Shown: piece by piece, positions 34,127 through 45,558 of the stretch
How the letters are laid out: the number at the start of each line of letters is the position of its first letter
How positions within the stretch are numbered: the stretch's first letter is position 1
Assembly (NCBI GenBank): GCA_033065855.1
Contig: JAVXUO010002649.1
Location: forward strand, 5,001-69,000
DNA from: Escallonia rubra
Lineage: Eukaryota > Streptophyta > Magnoliopsida > Escalloniales > Escalloniaceae
Direction of reading: 5' to 3'
DNA: 64,000 bases
Program-made: the position numbers and the translations under genes
Notes under the pieces: model-generated
Told to the model about the DNA's origin: nothing
What the model saw: the letters and a program-made list of their open reading frames with translations, nothing else
Databases searched by the model: none

Positions 34127-35004
34127 AAAACGAATATGAGGATAGCCTCACGCAAGTTGAGTGAGGCTAGCGATTAAAACGGCATAGTTTCAGATAGAAC
34201 AAACATAATGTCTCTTTTTCATTTCTTTTCTCTCCCACCCTTCTCACTGTTTTTCTCTTTCCCATCTCTCTGTCGCCGTTTTTGGCCCTAACAAGATACC
34301 GTCACCCGCCACCACCCACCACCCATTATCACAAGCCACCACCCACCACACCTACCATCACAAAACCACCAAACCGTACAGATATCAAAACCCACCATTG
34401 ACGGTGCTCTTTCCCCGTGCAACATCACAGAACCAACCATCACCACCTTATCTGATTATCGACCTCTACCACCGGCCAACCTCCATCGCCGACGACCTTC
34501 ACAAACCTTTGACGCAAATCACCTACCACTTGCACCATCACAAACCATCGCCATCATATAGAAACCCACGATTGTTGGCTCAATACCCCTGCCACATCAA
34601 AGGATCGATCAAGCTCAAAATTCATCCAAGATTAATACCCAAATCAAGTTTAATTTATTTCTCCCTTCATGTTTGTCTACAAGTTTACATTACAAATTCG
34701 ATTGAATTTCACCCACAAGCAGACTTTGCGCCGACACCATCACCACCACAGACTCCGTTTGCGGCAGGGATGGCCGATGGCCATTGACGGAGCTAGCGAT
34801 GGAAGGTTGGTGGTCTGCGGCAGAAATGGTGGTGTGTTATGGTGGCGTTGGCTTGCTAGGCCTGCAACAGAGAGAAGAAAGAGAGAAAAATGGGGAGAAA
34901 GGAGAAAGAGAAAACGAGGAAAAAAAATCAAAATATACAGAACTACACCGTTTCAGTTGCTAGCCTCACACAACTTGCGTGAGGCTAGCCTCATATTCAT
35001 TTTC

Positions 35005-35006
<2 letters not shown>
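34123..35006. mobile_element. 884-bp inverted-repeat element embedded in AT repeats
   Basis: The left end, TGGAAAAACGAATATGAGG then TAGCCTCACGCAAGTTG, is the reverse complement of the right end, CAACTTGCGTGAGGCTAGCC then TCATATTCATTTTCCC. Arms are about 60 bp. AT tracts flank both ends. The centre is CCACC-rich and then GAGA-rich, and its frames are low complexity. No transposase. Mutator-like is possible. Confidence 0.78.
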
Positions 35007-35042
<36 letters not shown>

Positions 35043-35045
<3 letters not shown>

Positions 35046-38000
35046 CAATTGTGAACTGCCAGTCGAAGACTCGGAACACGAAAAGTTTAATGCAGAAAAT
35101 ATGATGTTACTTTCAAATGTGAAATCCTAATAGCAATTATCAACACTGTTCCTTTTGTGACATCAAGTTTCCATTAAAGAGAGTCCTGATTATTCTATAT
35201 TACATCTTGTTAAGTGAGGTAAACTGACACTGCAATTAGTTTAAAATATCTTTCTGAAAATAATTAATTCTCACCAAACACTGTAAGTTTGGTATTGCAG
35301 TAATTTAGGTGAGGAAGAAAGTGTTGTACAGACAGATTGACGCGCATAAATGTAATGCGAGCTGTGTATATTGGAGTTCTCCAATCTCTTGTAATGTGAT
35401 CCCATGACTTGTATATAAGTCTAAGAAGTGTGAGACAAAAGTTAAGAACCGAGAAAAAGTTTGAATTTTAACTAAGTAAATTTTAAAAAAGCTAAAAACT
35501 GTCCGGTGTAAAAGAAGTTGGGATTTAACAAATGTACAAAGATTTTGTAGAAGCGAAGGACTTAGGAGCTCAAATGTTTTATTTTTGGAACCAAGAATCC
35601 TATGAATTCAGGAGACATACCTTAAATATTCAATTACTTAGATAACAAATATAGTAGTTGTAACTTTTAAGAATCATTTTTTTAGTTTTTACCGTTCACT
35701 TTTACAGTTTTGGCCATTTTCCAGCGAGCATATCTACTAAGGTTTTAAATATCATACTTTAAGACTTTTAGTATCATCCATTATTTATCTTACTTCTTTT
35801 TGTAGACTGATGGTCATTTCTGTTAACAATGGTCGTTGTGGTCAAATAGCCCCTCAATTTTATTTTCTTTTAATAACGATCTAGTCTTACTAATTTTTTT
35901 TATGTATCTCTTATTTAAAAATTTAATTATAGTATAAGTCCTTGTCCATATTTTGTGGCTTAAGTATAATGCTATCTTCTTCTTTTCTTTTTGTCCGTTA
36001 AAAAGTATATGGTTTAATCTACAGTTCTCTTGATGGTCTACTCTAAAGCTCTCTTTTCTTTCTCTTTTTTTTTTCACTCATCATGACATTGTTAATCTTA
36101 AAAGTACATATTGGGCTATTAATTTTGTTGCCCACGTAATTCAACATATATTTGCCACAAGTTTTTTATTTTTAGCACATATTGTGTATATGATAATACT
36201 ATACCTACTAATCTAAAAAACCAATATAGTCCAATGTCGAAAAATTTAAGTTTGCAGCGACATGTAAAAGTTTGTTGATGCAGTAGTCAGTCCACATGTA
36301 AAAGTTTGACATGGGTTTTTTAAAGCTAAGTAGAGACAAATTAAATACGGTGGTGCTTAATCAATAACCGTTTCTCATACTCTTTTGTTATTAAAAGATG
36401 CATTAATGAACTTCTAACCTCTTTAATGGCAAAATATTTAAAGTTAGGCAAATATGTTGTAGTTGATTACCAAATTAATTGGACTTTCTGATAAGTTTCA
36501 AATATACGAATGCGTGAAAAAAGAAATCTCAATAACATGGTCTCGACAACTACATAAGAGTTGCTCTTATGGGATCTAAACTTGTGAGTAACGTGGTTTT
36601 AATATTTGTTTGACATGGAGATGAATGTGTGCTAGTGCGTCCTTAAGTTTATGTACTTTAGTAAGTTATTGCACTTGCAAATATAGTCTTACGTACATAT
36701 ACTAGCATAGAGAATGTTGTCGAATCACCGCTTACTTGACTCTTTCTTGGCTCACCAAGTGAATTTTATTTATTTATTTATTTATATAATTTTGACTTAT
36801 TGAAACTATTTTAGATTTACTCACCTTTTTAATTTTGACTTATTGAAACTATTTATATAAAGCCCTTTTTTCTCTCACTCACTCTTTCACGCCTTATTCT
36901 TTCTCTCTCTTACACACAAATTAGTTTAGTACCTCATCTATTTCTCTTTTTAACTTTTGGACATGCATAATTCCTTCCTATCCACTTGACTCTAAATTTT
37001 GACCACAATATACTCCCAGAAATAATATTTGCCTGCAGCCCAAGCTAATTGATGGTTTTAATTTAAGATAAAATGCCTCACATTCCACTTTGTAAGTTAA
37101 TCGCTAATTATCTTCAACATAGCATTTTTTTTATTTTATCTATGACCTATAATACTTATATATGTTTTTTCAAAATCTGAGTTTATGATTTGTTTTGTAA
37201 ACCAATACTAAATTACCTCTTAATTGTTTGCATTTTTTCTCTTAAATTTAATAATTAAATCAGCAATTCTCACTTTTTTCTTCCTTCCCTTGCATGTGCT
37301 CTCTCTCTCGCTCTCTCAGCACTTTTTTTAACATATTTGTGGTACCGATCTCTATATGTTTAAATAATTAGATTATTACTTTTCAAGTTACTTAAGTTTT
37401 AAAAAAAAGGAATGCCTCCTCTCTCATTAAAGAGTTAAGGTCCAGTGGTATTTCTTTATACATATGTTTAAGAGCAATATTATAACACTCTTACCAATAG
37501 GTTGAAAAATACCCTTTCATGTACTCCTAACTCTTTTTGTTGCTAAAAATGTGCTTTAAAGACAATTGTTAAGTTTTTAGTGACGAACATAAGAAGAAAA
37601 GAGACTCTCCGTATATGGTTTAGTATTTTTGCAATTGTAACATAGTACTCTCATGTGCAACGTACGGGGTCAAAGCTAGTTCTATATAAGCTAATTTTAT
37701 ATTAATTTATCAAGTCCAGCTTACTACGCATTGAACTATTAAAGGATTTTCTTTTAAATTTTGTTAATAAGGTGCAAAATAGAACTTACCTACGATCCCA
37801 AGCTCAGAGATAACTTGACTCAATGCTATGAAAGTAGTTTTGTGAAGATTTTTAACTAAAAGTCAAAAGACGCCATTAATTTTAACAAAATCTAAAATTC
37901 AAAGTAGGTATTTAATGATAGGAAGTCAAAACACCTTTTATTTTATAAAGCTCTAAGAACTCACAAAGTATTTTAGAGAAAGAGGCTTTACACTACGCTT

Positions 38001-38070
38001 AACGCCAAAACATCCTTAATTTAAAACAAACTCTAATCTTTAAGAGGACATTGTAAGGAATATAAATTTA
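35043..38070. other. AT-rich intergenic DNA, no supported gene
   Basis: Three kilobases without a convincing frame. Contents include TTATTTATTTAT runs (36765-36785), a doubled TTTTGACTTATTGAAACTAT (36789 and 36833), and a possible Helitron 3' end at 37650-37679 (listed separately). Confidence 0.5.
37650..37679 (+). mobile_element. Possible Helitron 3' terminus
   Basis: CTCATGTGCAACGTACGGGG can form an imperfect hairpin and is followed by TCAAAG and CTAG (37676-37679) and then T. Plant Helitrons end in a short GC-rich hairpin about 10 bp before CTRR, inserted at AT. No 5' TC end or helicase was found, so this is weak. Confidence 0.3.
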
Positions 38071-38826
38071 GAGCCCGTTTGGGATAGATTAAAAAAAACA
38101 GATTATGCTTAAATCTTAATAAGGGTTCAAAAGCTGATGTAATCTGAATCAGTCTGTTGTTTGCAAAAGTAGTTGTAAATTAGATTAAATGTATATAAAG
38201 TGTTTGGATAAAAAGTACTTAAATCAGTTTCACTATGACAAAATGACCATAGAGGGCATTCAATAAACAATTTTTATAATATTCAAGTAACGTTAACATC
38301 ACTTTTATTCGTAAATAATTAAAATGTCCAAATAAATTATGAAAATAACTATTTTCACGTCCTACAAAAGTTGTTACTTTTTATTTTAAATTAAAAACAT
38401 AAACAATCTCACAATATTGCTTATAGTAGGACAACATCCCAAAATTACAAATAAAATTTATCTTGAGCAAAAAAAATATATATTTATCTAGTAGAAACCG
38501 CATCACAAATAGCATCACGAACATTAGTATGGAAAAGAGGTTAGCAGAGAAGAGATAAACTCCAGCAATTATCTAATTAATTAAGGGGTATGAGAGGTCT
38601 TTTTGTAAAAAATATAGGGATAGGATGGTAAATTACATGGTCAAACCTGATTATGGAAAAAGTGATTATTTCATAATCCTCACTTTTGAGGATTATGGAT
38701 TAAATCAGTTTTTAGCTTTTGGAGATGAATTAAATCTGTTAATCTATTTTGCCAAACACTCACAAACCTGATTTAATCTAGATTAAATCAGGTTTGACCA
38801 AGATTTAATCAATCCCAAACACCCTC
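38071..38826. mobile_element. MITE-like element with GAGCCCGTTTGGGAT terminus
   Basis: The left end GAGCCCGTTTGGGAT mirrors the right end ATCCCAAACACCCTC, and subterminal phrases GATTAAATC(A/T)G and CTGATTTAATC recur inside. TTA lies outside the left end and TAA outside the right, so only a TA border is certain. PIF/Harbinger or hAT are both possible. Non-coding, 756 bp. Confidence 0.75.
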
Positions 38827-41722
38827 TAAGAAAGCGTGCTTTGAAGGGAAAATTTTAGCCATATAATTCATTACGAACATCTTTACGCGTGGGGATCATT
38901 TAACTTTTAACTTTATTAGTGAACTTTTAACTTCTTTAGGGATACAATTTTTAACTTTAATCACAAATATTGTAATCTAGCATCACACCCTTAATTTTTT
39001 GCTAAACCTTTTAAATTTAAAACGGTCTTTTTATGGAAAAATGTCTAGCCATTTAACCCCTTGGGGATCATTTTAACATAGTGGCGCTCCAGACCCGCTA
39101 CAGTCAAAATCATATTCTTTTGTCACTAAAAGGGCGACTGGGTGCATGTGAAATGGTGTGCAAAATGTGGAGGTGTGTAAATTGGTGTGTGCAGTGATAT
39201 ATAGGGTGTGCCTGCGTCGTGAGTATGTGCATTGTGTGTCTGTGTGTGCGCACAACTGTGTGTGTGTGTGAGTGAGCTGTGTGCGCAACTGTGTGTGTGG
39301 GGAAATGTTTGTGTATTTTAGTGCGTGTTCAGGTGCGTAAAAAGGGTGTTTTGGAGTGTGTTCGAGTGTATTATTTCCGGAAAGTGTGATGTCCGTGAGG
39401 GTGCAGTTGAGTGTGTAGTGAGTGTAGTTGCAGCATGTGTGTGTGTTCAAGGTGTTGGAGAGTGCTAGTTTGATTTGTGTGTTTAAGATAGGAGGTGTAA
39501 GTGACTCTGAAGACTTAGGTTTTTCCATCAGTCCCTGGTTGGATTTTAAAAGCCATTTCCAACCTGATTTTGGCAAAGTGCAAAAGTTTGCATGACCTCT
39601 GATGTGGAATTTTATGGAAATTTTTCAGCGTCTGTGAAGGGCGTTAAATGACTTTATCTTTAAAAGGGGTCTACTGTTTAATTGAAATAGTAGATTAGAC
39701 TATGTTTATATGCAAATTTTACAGTGACTTTGTGTTATTGAGACACTTTAGGGTCTAAAGCTCCCTTGCATTTCGGTATCAATTACTATTTTTGGCGATG
39801 TTGGTCATTTAGTGCTCTTTTAACTATCTAGTAAGGTTTTCGAACATAAAATTTTCCGTGGGACTTTTTGGCCTGAAAAACCAGTATAGTTTGCTTAAGA
39901 AAACGTTTTAAACTTATATAGAATTTTTGTGCGTGGATGGTCGCGAGGGGATTAATTTTGGTAATTATCCATCTAGTTTGGGGGTTGGGGGTGGGGGAGG
40001 TGTTTTGGTAAAATTTTCATACCAAATTGAAAATTTAGTAGACATGCGTGTCTGAGTATCGCGAATGATAGAAATTTAGAGACGATGTTAGTCCACTCTC
40101 AGAACTGATAAACCTGTGACAGAGAATGAAAGAGTTAGTGGGAAGAAGATATGATTCGAGTTAAATGGTTTTGGAAGGAGCGGAGATTAGTGCATAGAGA
40201 ATTAACTCGTTTGAGAGAAGCACCGAACGACTTTGACGATTTTGTTAGATAAATGTAACAAAACAATCATTGCTCCGGATTTTGGGTCGAGGGAAAGCAT
40301 AGCCTCATGTAACTAACCTTTTGATCCACTTGTATATACAACGTATGTGTTATCATTTTCTTTGAGACAGAACTATTAACCAGAATTGAACCGTTTGTAG
40401 TGACATTTGTCTGTTTCTCAAGTATAAGAATGTTTATCGAATATGAACTCCTAGCTTGTTTGCGAGTTTTGTGAGGATAGAAAAGAAAAGAAAGGAATAG
40501 AAAAGAAGAGAAAGCAATACAATTTTTCTTCCTCTTGTTTGTGAATTTAAGGGAGAAAAGAAAGTATCATTCATTTCCATTATTTGTGAGTTCAGAAGAA
40601 AAGAAAAGAAAAGATACAATATTACATATACACCCTTATACAACATTGTGTTAATTCAGATAAAGACTTTAAAGTATGATCTTAGCTAAGAAAATAATTT
40701 CGACGGGAAAAAAATTGGTCATTATGGACATTACATAAAGTTTATACTATAATAATGTGATAAGTCTCACATCTCCAGTTAATGCCACAATAAAAGTCAC
40801 GAGTTGATTACAAACGTCCAACCATTCAAAAGAATAAGTTTGGGACACTTGCATGAGATTGCAAGAAATGAAGCCAACCATCACTTCTACCACTTCTTCT
40901 GTTTGTGTGTAATAAATAGTATGATATGTTTTTGTAAAACACCCAAGGACTAAAAAGTCATTAAAAAATTTAGCCATCATAATCTCAAGGGTATTAGGAT
41001 ATTATTAAAATATTACTTACGAGAATTTCTTTTCTCTCATTTTCTTCCCAATTTTGGGAGGAAAGATTTAGTGACAAAAAAGACTCAAACTTTCCTTCAT
41101 TTTCTCGTCTTTTCTCTCCTTAAAAAAAGGGTTAATGATAAAACTGTCCCCTAAGGTTTACACGTTTTTGCACTTTGCTCCCAGTGTTTACAATTTTTGC
41201 AATAGTGTCCCTTTAGGTTGACAAAACCATTGCAAACCGCTCCAAAAGTGGATGACCGTTAAAATTCGGGCATTAAGTCTGCATGTGTGGGGCACATGCC
41301 ATTTTTCATGGCCAAATTTGTCATTTTTCCTACCCCCATCTTCCCTTTCTCACTCTGTTCATCTTCTTCTCTCTCTGTTGGTGAAATACTACTGCACAGG
41401 AGAAGCTTTACCTGGAGAAGCTTCTCTCTCTGGGCCTTTTGATATAGTTAGGGACGCAAAGTTATAGACTGGTTATGCTTGAATCCAACGCCCTTGAACC
41501 TCTTGATCTTTTGTCTCCATACAGAATAGGACCCGGATGGTGAATATCATACTTCGTATCCACAACCTGCTCCATAGAGATTGGGATTGTTGCATTACTA
41601 AACTATTTGTTGGCTGAAATTGCGTTCTACAAAACGGAATTATGACATATAATTCCGGATATGAAGTATGGTGAATATCATACTTCATATCCGGCTTGTT
41701 ACAGAAGCCTGCCCAAGAGTGG

Positions 41723-41731
41723 CTATAAAAA
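41723..41731 (+). promoter_or_regulatory. Captured TATA box of the XTH fragment
   Basis: CTATAAAAA lies about 103 bp upstream of the XTH ATG, a normal plant TATA-to-start distance. A perfect 16-bp inverted repeat (41655-41670 and 41679-41694, CCGGATATGAAGTATG) sits just upstream. This suggests the promoter was captured with the exons. Confidence 0.6.
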
Positions 41732-41833
41732 CCCCACTCCTTGCTTATGTATTGGCCCATTCTAAGTAGAGAGCATTTTGCAGAGTCGAAGCTTTCGTCC
41801 TCTCTTTCTTTCTGCTTCCTGTTTCAGTGAGAA

Positions 41834-42396
41834 ATGACAATGGGGTGTTCTATGTTGGGTTTCTCCCTTGCTCTGCTACTGGTGGGTTCGGTTTGCTCAT
41901 CCAAGTTTGACGAGCTGTTTCAGCCCTATTGGGCCAATGACCATTTCGTTTACGAGGGAGAGCAGCTTAAGATGAAGCTAGACAACTACTCCGGTACTAC
42001 AGTTCGCATTTTAATCCTTGATTTCAAGTTGTTTCGTCTTGATACTCTGTTTTTCTACCATTCCGGTTGAAACAATGATCTTTAAGGGTATTCTGGGTTT
42101 CACTTACTAGCTTTTGTCTTTATGAGCTGCTCAATGCATTAACAGTTCTAACAATGAACTTTTCTTGTGGGTCTTCTAGGATTATCTTGTTTGGGTCTTG
42201 ATACTCTGTTTTCTACTCTGCGTTTCATTGATTTTTTGAATCCTCAGTCAGTAATCCTTCTTTCCCTATGTGCACAAATGTGACGTCAGGTCCTGGGTTT
42301 TCGTGAAAAGGAAGTACATGTTTGGGAAAGTCAGTACCCAGATCAAGCTTGTAGAAGGAGACTCTGCTGGAACTGTCACTGCTTATTACGCAAGTT
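41834..42396 (+). pseudogene. XTH: Xyloglucan endotransglucosylase/hydrolase fragment (exons 1-2) inside a Pack-MULE
   Basis: XTH enzymes (glycoside hydrolase family 16) are secreted and cut and rejoin xyloglucan in the cell wall. Exon 1 (41834-41993) encodes a signal peptide (MTMGCSMLGFSLALLLVGSV) and the mature start KFDELFQPYWANDHFVYEGE then KMKLDNYSG. The GT donor follows at 41994. An acceptor CAG at 42287-42289 opens exon 2, which encodes [20 protein letters not shown] then TVTAYY before homology stops near 42396. One base is missing near 42304, putting a TGA in frame. The catalytic DEIDFE-type motif and the XTH C-terminal domain lie beyond the captured part and are absent. If the intron is read through, a frame of 78 codons results. 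It is a captured, non-catalytic fragment. Confidence 0.9.
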
Positions 42397-43471
42397 CACG
42401 TTGCCGACAAAAATAGAAAACCCTAAATCAGGCAATTCGAAACCAAAACTTACAAATTTAGCGAAAGTCCAGTTAGCAAACGAAGACGAAGGGCATGTGC
42501 GGAGAAAGGGAAATACACAGAGAGAAAGGGAAGATTATGGCCCGAAAATACACACAGAGAGAGAAGAAGAAGAAGATAAACAGAGTGAGAAAGGGAAGAT
42601 GTGGGTAGGGAAATGACAAATTTGGCCATGCAAAATGGCATGCATGTGCGCCGCACATGCGGACTTAACGCCTGAATTTTAACTGTCATCCACTTTTGGA
42701 GCCGTCTGCAATGGTTTTGTCAACCTAGAGGGACACTATTGCAAAAATTGTAAACATGGTGAGCAAAGTGCAAAAACGTGTAAATCTCAGGGAACAATTT
42801 TGTCATTAACCCTTAAAAAAACTCACAAACTAGATAAAATGAAGGTAATGGGCCACTTTCCATTCTTTTCTTTTCTTTTCTCTCCTAAAAAAAACTTACA
42901 AACAACCTATTAATGACGTTTATTTCTCATTCAAAGCTGGACCGACATGCAATTATTATTTATGAAATTTGAATTTGAAATGTTTAGTGAAAAATTGGCT
43001 GACTTTTGGAATCGATAAGTTTGGATTTGAAAGCTTTGGGTTGATTATTGAAGTGAAGTGGGATGGTTGAACCATCAGTTGTTCAGTGATTGTGTTTACA
43101 ATAAACAAAGTGTGATGGTTCAAAGATTTGGTTATGATGAAAGAAACGGATGATTTTGTTTACTCGGTTAGTGTGCCCCATATTTAACGGGAAAATGTTA
43201 GATTTCAGGCCCTTGTCAACCAGGCTATGTACGTTGACGTAATGCGCATTACTATTTCACTTGGTCTATGTGCTTCCACTATAATGTTTATCCAGATTTG
43301 GGATACCGAGTCCAAGTCAGTGGGGCTATGTACGCTGGCCGCAGTATATGATGATGTTTTTATATTGGTGATGCTTATATCTCATAACTGCTTTGCTTAT
43401 ATGCCTTGTCACGTTTAATGCCTTTTTACGTCTTTGTGGACTAAATTTTCCTTTACTGCTTTAAAGTATTA

Positions 43472-43775
43472 CTCCCTCAGTCTTTAGATATTTGATTATG
43501 CTTCTTTTTTGGGTTGTCGCATAAAAAATGATCACTTGTCAAGTTAAGAAAGATTCCATATGTCTTTTCCATGTATACCCTTCTTACACTTTTTTTATTC
43601 TATTTTTCTTCCCATATTTAATCCTCCACCGACCCATTTTTTTTTCTATTGGCATACTTTCATCCGTCCCTCTCTCTTTCTTTCTTTTGCGGTATAATGA
43701 CAAACTCATACAATATAACTCATATCCTAAATAAGTGTGCAAGTCAGACATGATCGATTAATTAAGGACGGGGGA
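43472..43775. mobile_element. Stowaway-like MITE with TA target duplication
   Basis: Ends are CTCCCTCAGTCTTTAGAT and AAGGACGGGGGAG, a variant of the Stowaway CTCCCTCCGTCCC terminus, with TA on both sides (43470-43471 and 43776-43777). 304 bp, T-rich, non-coding. The host LTR is continuous without it. Confidence 0.9.
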
Positions 43776-44152
43776 GTATGTTGGTAAAGTTCCTATTTAG
43801 TAAGCTGAATTACTTTCTACATGCTACAGTCCCGCTAGTTGGGTCATTGGTTACTTATAGAGCACGTGAAAGCTCATCCCTTATTTATTATTTCAAGTGT
43901 GAAAGTAAGGTGATGGTGACAAGCATGGGATTGAAAGTTAAGACAAGCTTTGGAGGCTGCACTAGAGAGTTGAGTTCTGGCATAACTATTTTGGAAGAAG
44001 TTTTGTTCTAAAATTAGAAATGAAAATTTATTTAGAGTTGCAAAAGTTTTAGTGAGGAGGGTTGGCAGAGACCTTGGTGGGAGTCTAGTGGGCCTATAGC
44101 CAGCCGGTCACAGACCTAGCTCCGGGCCCAGCTATGGGTTCGGGTTGTGACA

Positions 44153-45558
44153 GAATTCTCTGATACCATTTGTTGAATGCCTATTTTCCCAAGGTGTTCA
44201 AACAATTGTTGAGGAGGGACATGATGTCCAAGTCCACCTATCTGCACATCGGCAGTGGTACCATATATAAGGGTATGATGTTCAAGCTTTCTGCGCTTAT
44301 CACTATGGGAAGGGACACTACACGTAGAGATGTATGAGTATTTGACACGCCATCCATAACTTTATTGACAAAGGCAAAGTTTCCCCTCTTACCATACCCA
44401 AAGTCAGGAAAGAACCTTTACCATCTCACATGGTTAACATTATTGATTATGTTCTACGAGTGATAGGTCTGACTACACTCATTACTCAAGATAACCAGTG
44501 TTTTCAGTCTGTTTTTGTTTTTGGATCTCTACCAAACTTCTGGAACATTTTTCATGGGAAGAGTTGATGGAAGACAAGGCCTTCATTATGGAATAAGATT
44601 ATGATGAAGATACGGGCTTTATGTTTAGGCCCAATGCCAGGGGTCACATTTGACAAGATCATGTTGAGTTTATCAAATCGTTCTTAACCAGCCACATCAG
44701 ACCCACTGTTCTCCCAAGACCCCTCAGACGATGAGGTACTAAGGCAACTGAAGAAGATCCAAGATAATATCTCAATTTGGGGATTGTTAACTGCTTTTTA
44801 CACACACCGACATGTCTTGATCAAGTTATTATGCAATCCTAGATACCCATACAAGCATAATCAGAAATACCTATCCCAGGTACTAGGGGCTATTCATTAC
44901 GAGGATGTTGTCACCTTCTTCGAATTTGATTTACCTCACTTGGGACTAGGCCACAATGATGGCTCCATATCACAATGTGAACACTTGATAAGAGGGTTCC
45001 CCTAATCCTCATAAACAATGGATATACCTTTAATGTATGTCCCCTACCTACAGTCTAAGCCCTTGGCACAAATCCCTTAGAATTTAACCATTCCAGTCAA
45101 GTTGTTCCCACCCATGATACCACTCGAAGAAAGGTTATTGGCACAGTTAAACTGCCTAAGATAGTTGGAACTGCCAATTTTCAAGTGGAGTTTCAAGGGT
45201 TAGACATACTTGCTGCATTCAACCTTCTGTTGGGGAGACTGTGGATATATTAGGTTTGAACAATCTCTTCTACTTTACACCAGACAATTAAGTTTGTTTT
45301 TAATAATGTTTTGTTTTTTGCTATTATGGGTGATTCGCAGTTACCCCAGATTAGACAGATGGAGACTGATAAGGACAGTGTGGTGGTTCCACATGACTTG
45401 TTAGACCTACTGCTTAGCAGGTTCCAGATCGACATGACAGTTTAGTGTTTGGTGTCGAGAAGGTTTGTCTGGATGAAAACTTTCTCACTTTTGCTCCCCA
45501 TAGTAACATTACAGTGCTTTTCATGATGAGACGACTCTATTATTTCCCAAGCCGAAAC
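44153..45558 (+). pseudogene. Decayed Ty3/gypsy gag-protease segment (Tat/Ogre-like)
   Basis: Across several frames the plus strand shows pieces of a gypsy polyprotein: a CAYH-type zinc-binding remnant (CAYHYGKGHYT, about 44302-44334), a region of the type ISIWGLLTAFYTHRHVLIKL (44776 onward) that in Tat/Ogre elements precedes the protease, and RRKVIGTVKLP then VEFQGLDILAAFNLLLGRLW (about 45125-45245), the C-terminal half of the retroviral-type aspartic protease (usually LLGRPWI). The active-site triad is not recognisable. No reverse transcriptase follows; instead an LTR in the opposite orientation begins at 45559. Numerous stops make it dead. Confidence 0.7.

Larger units (their letters stand above)
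41129..42812. mobile_element. Pack-MULE carrying XTH gene parts, perfect 9-bp target duplication
   Basis: TIRs of about 240 bp (41129 to about 41375, and about 42570 to 42812) start GGGTTAATGATAAAACTG. TTAAAAAAA lies outside both ends (41120-41128 and 42813-42821), a perfect 9-bp duplication as made by Mutator-type transposases. The interior is not transposon-coding. It is host-gene sequence: promoter, exon 1, intron and exon 2 of a xyloglucan endotransglucosylase/hydrolase. That is the definition of a Pack-MULE. Confidence 0.93.
40454..42906. mobile_element. Non-autonomous DNA transposon (PIF/Harbinger-like) hosting a Pack-MULE
   Basis: The left end, GCTTGTTTGCGAGTTTTGTG, is mirrored by CTTACAAACAAC at the right. 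Both subterminal regions carry GAAAAGAAAAG/CTTTTCTTTTC tracts. CTA lies outside both ends (40451-40453 and 42907-42909), a 3-bp duplication. Removing it restores the family site GAACT(CCTA)TTAATGACG, the same length as GAACTGCTTTTA in other copies. Without the Pack-MULE it is about 760 bp. The superfamily rests on the 3-bp duplication alone. Confidence 0.75.
39075..44152 (+). mobile_element. Plus-oriented LTR of the region-1 family, with nested insertions
   Basis: The start is lost in a GT-rich tract (39130-39480). From about 39500 it follows the family consensus through GTATATACAACGTATG, GAACTG..., GGACCGACATG and GTGAAAGTAAGGTGATGGTG, ending GGGTTGTGACA at 44152. It carries a PIF-like element (40454-42906) and a Stowaway-like element (43472-43775). 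Net LTR length is about 2.3 kb. Confidence 0.68.

Noticed and set aside
34398..35130. Two frames of 129 and 153 codons.
   Set aside because: CCACC/GAGA low-complexity interior of an inverted-repeat element. One frame runs into the AT microsatellite as repeated Tyr-Ile.
39073..39576. A 167-codon minus-strand frame rich in Thr and His.
   Set aside because: Low-complexity CA repeat translation inside an LTR. Not conserved in the related LTR copies.
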